Shown here: one piece after another, positions 57,670-64,000 of the stretch
How positions within the stretch are numbered: position 1 is the stretch's first letter
Layout: every line of letters starts with the position of its first letter
Origin: Colias croceus
Taxonomy: Eukaryota; Arthropoda; Insecta; Lepidoptera; Pieridae
NCBI RefSeq assembly: GCF_905220415.1
Contig: NC_059547.1
Location: 7,452,501 to 7,516,500, forward strand
Length of the DNA: 64,000 nt
Direction of reading: 5' to 3'
Notes under the pieces: generated by a model
Database searches by the model: none
Told to the model about the DNA's origin: nothing
What the model saw: only the letters and a program-made list of their open reading frames with translations
Made by a program: the position numbers and the translations under genes

Positions 57670-60600
57670 TTTAAACTACTAGTTTGCCTTTCTTTAAACT
57701 CTACATTAATTAACGTCATCCAATTTTCTATTCAAGCACCACTTTTAATTGAAATCTTGATAAAACTGATGAACATTGTAAAAAGTCCATAAAACGTTTT
57801 CGATAAGAAGCAGTAAAAGGATATCTAGCACAGCTTACTTCAGCAGGGAGTGATTTTCCAATATTTGAAGGGTGCTTAATGCGTGGGTATCAACCTTCGG
57901 TAGCTCACTGACAGCTCACTTGATAGAAAGCTTGTGTAATTTGATCGATCTAGTTATAAGAGAGTTTATTAATGGTGATAGTAAGTTTACTTATATCTGA
58001 TATATGGCAAAACTATAATATTGGTATAAACTATACCATTATTATCGATCTAAAGTTCCTCTAGTTGTATCTGTAACAGAACTTTAACACACATCCTTTA
58101 TTCTTCAGAACTTAAATAAGTTTCTTAAATGACTTCATCATATAGAATTTAGATTCAATATAAACTTTTATGTCTTTACAATCGTTGTTAAAATGATAAT
58201 TCTTGTCTTAATATATGCTAATGATAAGAATTAATATAATTGCCACAGTAATTGCAGTAATCTATTATTATCTACTATCATAGTAAACGTCCAATGTCCT
58301 TCCTTCCTACTATTATAGCAATGTAAGCACGACATTAATGTGGTATGCATATCACATGATGCGGTTGTGTGCACCTGCCCCTGAATATAACTGACCACAA
58401 ATGGCCTATATATACAGCTATTCAATCCTCCATGCACATAATTAAGAACCGCGCCTGTTTTTTTATGTTAAAAGACGTAAAACCTCCTTTCAAATCTTAA
58501 CTGTAAATCCTTCACCACTAAAGAACTTTTATGGAGACTTTAGTACCCGTAAAACTCAAATGGGCTAAATAGGATCTAAGTTATACGAATTTTAGCATAC
58601 AAAAATCACTCACAAAATATTTAACATAATTTCATATTAGCTTTAAAATCAAAATTACAATTTTTTACTCGCTTATAACGTTAAGATCGTTTGGTATTCT
58701 CAAACGAAATGAACTAAATTTAATTAAAACTCTCTGAACGGTTTCCGCTTTAGTAAAAATTAACAAACAGTCCAGATTTTAGTACGCAGCTCATGAAGCT
58801 GGCGAATATCGTTTTATATGAATGAATATTCTAAAACAGATGAAATATATAAATTTTAATTTTAATTGCCTACGAAATCGGCTTATGAATATTTCTTATG
58901 AACGAAGCGTATTTGAATAGGACGACGGTAGAGTACAATGAGGAAAACAAAATCTTTTCAATCTTCAAGTAGCTGAGCGAGATCAAGTCAAAAGAAACAA
59001 GTTTTGCGGAGGAATTTTTATTTTTTATAATTATTCAACCTTTCCATCTTTCAATTAAATGATAAACGTGCTTCAGTGCAATACGGTTCTTAATATTCGT
59101 GATTTTTTCATTTATATTTTTAGGTAACTAATTTTTATAGCAGACGTTGACGCTTTCAGTTCAAGAGAGACCGGAATATAGATATGTATAGCATCTAGTT
59201 TTAGGCTTAGAACACATAAGAAATTGCTATGCACTGAAAATCAGTGTTGCAACTGGGTTGCAACATAATATACTGAGTGGCTACCTGGTTTGGCTTCACT
59301 TACTGTTTCTTTCATTAATATTAATTTTTACTTTTTATTTTACTGTACTAATAAGATTGTTACCTATCGTGATTTTAATTGTTTACTTGTTTTCTTTGTT
59401 TCAAATTGTTTGTTTTCTATGTTCACATCATTAATTTAAATTGTATTGTGTTCATTGTATCTTGTGGAAAAAATATATTAATTATTTATCATAAATGTTT
59501 CTTTCTTTCTTTCTATAAAATCCCCTATTGTAATCGCATTTAGAGAAAATTACAGATATTCAATCGAAACATTACATCTACTATTCCCACATTTATTATT
59601 GCGACAGAAATATCGATATCAATACACCTATCAATATAACTATATAGATATCCAGGATATAGATATGTTATGGACTAAGCGATAATCCGTTTTCCATTAT
59701 AGGCAGAGAGCACAGAGGTATTCTGACGCCTGATGCGTGGGCTACTGTAGTAATGGATTTCCCTTTTATCTAAATACGATTTAAATCCGAACATTTTAGC
59801 TATGTAACTGCAGGCATTAATACGTACAAGTCTTGTACAAGTAGATATTTAAAAATAATTTTAATGTTGACTATTGTCCGCTGAAAATCTATTTTGTTTC
59901 AGAAAATAAATGTAACTGTATAGGACGTATGAAATGCAATGTTTTTTTTTCTGAATATATTATGTATAATAAATAATTGATTGTAGAAATAAAATATAGT
60001 GTATTGTTGTAATATAAACGTTTTCAGTATTATAAAAAGCTTTCACAAACATAATAGCCGAGTTCTATCAAACGAGCAGTTGTTTGGAAAATTGACTCCA
60101 GCATCGTATTTATAGTTTAAAATTTCCTGACAATAATTATAGCCCAGCTATCAATCGTTTACGAAGAATTTTACGAATGCATCTGATGTTCAATGGCTGG
60201 GAAATCAGTTCAAAGTCCATTGATCGCTTTATGTTCGATGGCTCGGAACATTATCTGTACTGCCCATGCTTTGTACATGTTATGCATGATCTTACGTCAT
60301 GTTGATTTCAATTTTGGGTTTTAACAATATCAATTCTGTGTTAAATAAATCAAATATGAAAGGTTACGTTCAATATGTTACTGTAACTGTAACGGAACCT
60401 CCAACTTTTATTATTTCCATTATGTACGCCATTTAAATTATTTGATAAACCATAGATAGGTAAGGTAAGAAAAACGGACAGCGTTCTTTTAAGCTTGTGT
60501 TCATAATCATTACAAAAGTTGTATCATTCTAATACACGGTAACTATCTACAATGAATTTAAATTGAAACCATCTGTCGATGTATCCGATAGGTCCTGCAA

Positions 60601-60910
60601 TGCGCCGGAATGCTATGAATTTTCAAATAACACATTACGGTAATGAGAGGCGAGTTTATCACAATACTGGAACCGCAGGCGAGAGGCTGTCATCGAACAA
60701 TGTGTAATTCTAGCCGCCATTATCCACTTCAAAGTGAGTTGAACACGCTAGAGCCGCTACAAAAGCGTTCAACTTTTGCAATCCCGCAATTATCTAAATG
60801 CGCCTCTTTGAATTATTGCACATTATATTGTCAAAGCAGATACTGTGTAGTATTCTTCTGTGATAGCTTTAATTATATACATGCAAATAATAAAGTGATG
60901 AATTATATAA
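57670..60910. other. AT-rich sequence, no gene seen
   Basis: No coding or repeat feature that I can support beyond short simple repeats (for example TTTC at about 59502-59513). Confidence 0.45.
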
Positions 60911-60916
60911 TATTAC

Positions 60917-61135
60917 TAGATTTCCGCCCGCGGCTTCGCCCGCGTTTGCAAAGGAAAACCCGCATATTTCCCGTTTCCGTGGGATTTCCGGGATAAAAAC
61001 TATCCTATGTGTTAATCCAAGTTACCTTCTATATGTGTGCTAAATTTCATTGTAATCGGTTCAGTAGTTTTTACGTGAAAGAGTAACAAACATCCATACA
61101 TCCATACAAACTTTCGCATTTATAATATTAGGGGG
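60917..61135 (-). mobile_element. Lep1-related Helitron, second subfamily
   Basis: Begins ACTAGATTTCCGCCCGCGGC, has CGTGGGATTTCCGGGATAAA, TCGGTTCAGTAGTTTTTACG and ends CTTTCGCATTTATAATATTAG. It shares both ends with Lep1 copies but has a different middle. Confidence 0.82.
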
Positions 61136-61671
61136 ATAGGATATACCGTGAATCAACATTTGTGCTCATATTTTCTTTAATCTATTGCACATCATCGCAA
61201 TAAGCTTCATTCTTAAATACTATAAATACTCACATACAGCAAATTATCCATAGGAAATTTATGATAGCATGCAAAGGATTAATGAATATACTGGTGTTTT
61301 CGCTGAAGTTTAAACGTGACGTGGGGTATTAACGGGATTCAACTGTTATTGAACGTGACTCAAAGATTAAACCTCGGATTTATGTTTTGATAAAGGTTAA
61401 TCAAAGATTTAAATACACATCGGCAGAACTGTTCGATAAAGTATATATTGGACGCATCATTTTGCATCAGTATTATAGTTATAAATTACGACACAAAGCA
61501 AACTGTAACACATGATCGACATATCTTTATGAAGGCTTTTATAACTTTAGGCGCATGGAGAGTAAATGTCAAAGTCTCGTCATGGCAATACCATCATGGA
61601 GGGAGGCGACGAATTTGGTATCTTTGAATTTTGCCAAAGAAATTTCACTTCTGACACGTGTACTCGACACA

Positions 61672-61852
61672 CGCGCTCTTTTTAGCAGTATATTTATAAT
61701 TTCTATGCAATTTAGTTTTAAAAAACGCTCTTTTTAGGAGTATATTTCTAATTTCTATGCCATTTAGTAAAAAACGCTTATACCTATTCAAAATTTCATT
61801 CACATTTAGTCTTTCGCTTTTAATTTCATTCACATTTAGTTTTTCGCTTTGC
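61672..61852. repeat. Two adjacent tandem duplications
   Basis: CGCTCTTTTTAGnAGTATAT...ATTTAGT occurs twice with a period of about 54 bp. Just after it, TTTCATTCACATTTAGTnTT...CGCTTT occurs twice. Non-coding. Confidence 0.75.
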
Positions 61853-62754
61853 ATCTCGTGTGGTGACTACATGAATTTCAAACGAGCTCCTTGAGCCAAC
61901 TGCAAGCCACACTTAGTATTCATATATTCTTGTAAATTAACCAACTCATATAAATAACGACGTTTAAGGACGTGAACTACTTATTTCAATGTAAATAAGA
62001 AAGCATTGTTTGTATACGTGGCTTGAGTTAAGATATGGAAGACTTTAGGGCTACAAGCATAGTTGGTACGAAAAGATCGTTGTTACTTCGAAATTAAGGT
62101 ATAGATAAATCGAAGTAAAATAAACTAGATAATATTATGTTTACCACAAATACCTACTTAATTAAGAGACGAATTAATTATTCTTTACCGTACTATTTTT
62201 AGCTGCCATATCAGCTCGCCCACAATAAATAGAAATAAAAAGTATCCTTCGTGTTAATTAAGAATACAGTTGTCCAAATTCGTTCCAAATTCTCATAACT
62301 ACGTAATCTAACGAAGCTCCAAATGCACACATTTATGTTTTACTCGCAGTGGGCATTAGATAATTTTAACAATTGATGTGGATCGGCTTAATATATATGT
62401 TACAGGAAATGTATGTAATCCGTCATTGTATACAATTCCTAGGAAATGTATACAATTCCTAAAATCGTACGGAAATGTGTGAAATAAATTATTTTATACA
62501 CATTTCCTAGGAAATCTATACATTTCCTAAATAGCTATCGGAAATGTAAAACATTTAAGATATTGATATGTCGCAGGCAAGGGTTGGACTAAAGCAAAGG
62601 GGGCGCAGGACTTAAAAAAATTTTTGATGGAGTTGGTGTCATTATAACACCTATTTATTATTGTTTTATCGTAAAGATTACGCTTATATAAGCATGTTTT
62701 ATAGGAACAACTTTTCTCTAAAATCAAAAATAGCCTAGATATTCGCCCTCAAAG

Positions 62755-62801
62755 TTAGGTTAGGTTTAGGTTAGGTTAGCCGTTAGGTTAGGTTAGGTTT
62801 G
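62755..62801 (+). repeat. TTAGG-type telomere-like patch
   Basis: About eight imperfect GTTAGGTTAGGT units on the plus strand, sited inside the iterated-repeat element. TTAGG is the insect telomere repeat; short interstitial patches are also common. Confidence 0.75.
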
Positions 62802-62828
62802 TTAAAAAAAAAACTACACAGAAATAGG

Positions 62829-62848
62829 AGCCCCGCTTCGCGGGGCTC
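62829..62848. repeat. GC hairpin
   Basis: GAGCCCCGCTTCGCGGGGCT: AGCCCCGC and GCGGGGCT arms around a TTC loop, in an otherwise AT-rich element core. Confidence 0.8.
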
Positions 62849-63755
62849 CGTCGACGAAGATCGAACGATCGAATATTATGAACATAATATTATTACAATT
62901 TTACGGTATGACTGTTACCCGATTGTATCAATAAGAGCTATAATAAAAAAAAATAACAACGTGTTTTATTACAGAAAGCATTTACTTTACACATTTCCTA
63001 ATACGATATAGGAATTGTATACAATTCCTAGGAAGATTATACATTTCCCAGGATATGCATGCATTAAATAGTTTTTTAAACAATATTTTATACATTTCCT
63101 AAATGGTATCGGAATTGTACACATTTCCTAGGAATTGTATACAATTCCTTGATTTCATACATTTCCGGTAACATATATATAAACGTATAATTCCATGAAA
63201 ATAACAAATTCTACACATTCAACACCGCAGTAAACATGTGATCATTGGATTAATATCATTAGCTTTGAGCTTTAGACTCACGTTATACATATTCCAAAAG
63301 CGGCTTATGATTATTTAAAATATCGATATCATTAAAACGGGTCTGATAAATGTCATGTTAATGCTTTTAGTGGATTCAGTTAAATTTGTTTGTGTAGTGA
63401 AGCAAAAATAATAGAGCAAATAAAAGAATAACGATATTAATGATTGTGCTAAGTTTTTTTTAAGTAATACTAGCTCTCCAGCCCTGCTTTACATAGGTAT
63501 AACAAAGCACAAACACTCTACAATCTCGGTGTTAAGCATTAGAAACATAAATAGATCGCATTTCTCTCACAAATACTATAATTTTTATATTGCATTACAT
63601 TTGTTACTCGTACAAAATTAAATTAAATAAAATGCATGCAAATGCATGAGCATAGCATAGCATGGAATATGAACCCCACGATTTCTAACAGCCAACTAGA
63701 CTAGATATTCGAGCTCATGAGCAAAATCAATTACGTCGCGGATGATTACAAATAA

Positions 63756-63794
63756 GCTCGTTTTTAAATGCGGGAATAGCATTTAAAAACGAGC
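63756..63794. repeat. Perfect hairpin, 16-bp stem
   Basis: Arms GCTCGTTTTTAAATGC (63756-63771) and its exact reverse complement (63779-63794) with a 7-base loop. No target duplication recognised. Confidence 0.9.
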
Positions 63795-63848
63795 GACATC
63801 ATGTTAAGGTCGTAGTTTACTTTATGTAAAACTAATGTCGTACATTAT

Positions 63849-64000
63849 ACAGGGTGTAATCGTTAAGTGTGCACAAGCGATTATTCCGTAACTATTGCAG
63901 ATACCAAAAAACTTTAAACTGATATCGAAAGTACTTAACCTAATGAGTAAAATGGCCATAATAAATTTTTAAAAATAAAACGAGAAATATCCAAAAATGT
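63849..64000. mobile_element. Possible end of a transposable element, cut by the window edge
   Basis: ACAGGGTGTAATCGTTAAGT resembles the start of common insect DNA elements; the other end lies beyond the window. Confidence 0.3.

Larger units (their letters stand above)
62391..63180. mobile_element. Unclassified element with long iterated terminal inverted repeats
   Basis: Outer ends 62391-62415 and 63156-63180 are inverted repeats (24 of 25 bases; ATATATATGTTACnGGAAAT). Inside each end, for 150-190 bp, the motif GGAAATGTA or GGAATTGTA recurs in both orientations around TCCTAGGA palindromes, about ten times per side. The core of about 430 bp holds a TTAGG-type patch and a GC hairpin but no long open frame. 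It looks like a non-autonomous DNA element; the family is not recognised. Confidence 0.68.

Noticed and set aside
60643..60996. Plus-strand open frame of 117 codons
   Set aside because: Its last part is Helitron sequence, and the rest shows no domain or codon bias.

Overview
The window comes from an AT-rich insect genome, almost certainly a moth or butterfly. Support: Lep1-type Helitron-like copies (start near TC, stretch ATTATAAATGCGAAAGT, end CTAGT), lepidopteran tRNA-derived SINEs, and a TTAGG-type repeat patch. There is no bacterial-style gene organisation.

The only host gene I can support is one large multi-exon gene on the minus strand. It runs from a signal-peptide/Ig1 exon at 40747-40963 (possibly preceded by a start exon at 57229-57241) to cytoplasmic-tail exons near 4.5 kb. 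I assembled 31 exons by hand. Every intron is GT-AG and reading phase is kept at every junction, giving about 1,709 codons. The domain order is Ig1-Ig9, FN1-FN4, Ig10, FN5-FN6, one membrane helix, tail. This is the diagnostic order of Dscam-type cell-recognition receptors (neuronal wiring; also haemocytes in insects). Every Ig domain has its two cysteines, and a central tryptophan is visible in all ten. The gene lacks large arrays of alternative Ig exons, so it is a Dscam2/3/4-like paralogue, not hypervariable Dscam1. The last tail exon(s) are not certain and may lie beyond base 1.

The most striking feature is a set of degenerate exon copies. Broken partial duplicates follow the exons for Ig3, Ig9, FN1, FN2 (weak), FN3, FN4, the membrane helix and the cytoplasmic PYATF motif (two copies). 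All lie downstream of their parent in the direction of transcription, within about 20-700 bp. Most carry frameshifts, stops or deletions. One tail copy (4052-4140) keeps a splice acceptor, the right phase and a stop codon, and could be an alternative C-terminus.

Layout: 1-4.0 kb AT-rich with one doubtful exon; 4.0-5.1 kb tail exons and copies; 5.3-5.6 kb a SINE; 7.4-8.3 kb membrane exon, its relic and a SINE split by a Helitron; 8.8-13.9 kb FN6-FN5-Ig10 exons with a LINE fragment; 14.08-16.02 kb a dead Tc1-type transposon nested in a MITE and itself carrying a Helitron; 16.8-24.7 kb FN4-FN1 exons with relics and MITEs; 25.5-33.9 kb Ig9-Ig2 exons; 36.7 and 40.8 kb Ig1 exons; 41-64 kb a long AT-rich intron/upstream region with Helitron copies, hairpins, a micro-MITE and, at 62.39-63.18 kb, an unfamiliar long-terminal-repeat element built from an iterated 9-11 bp motif.
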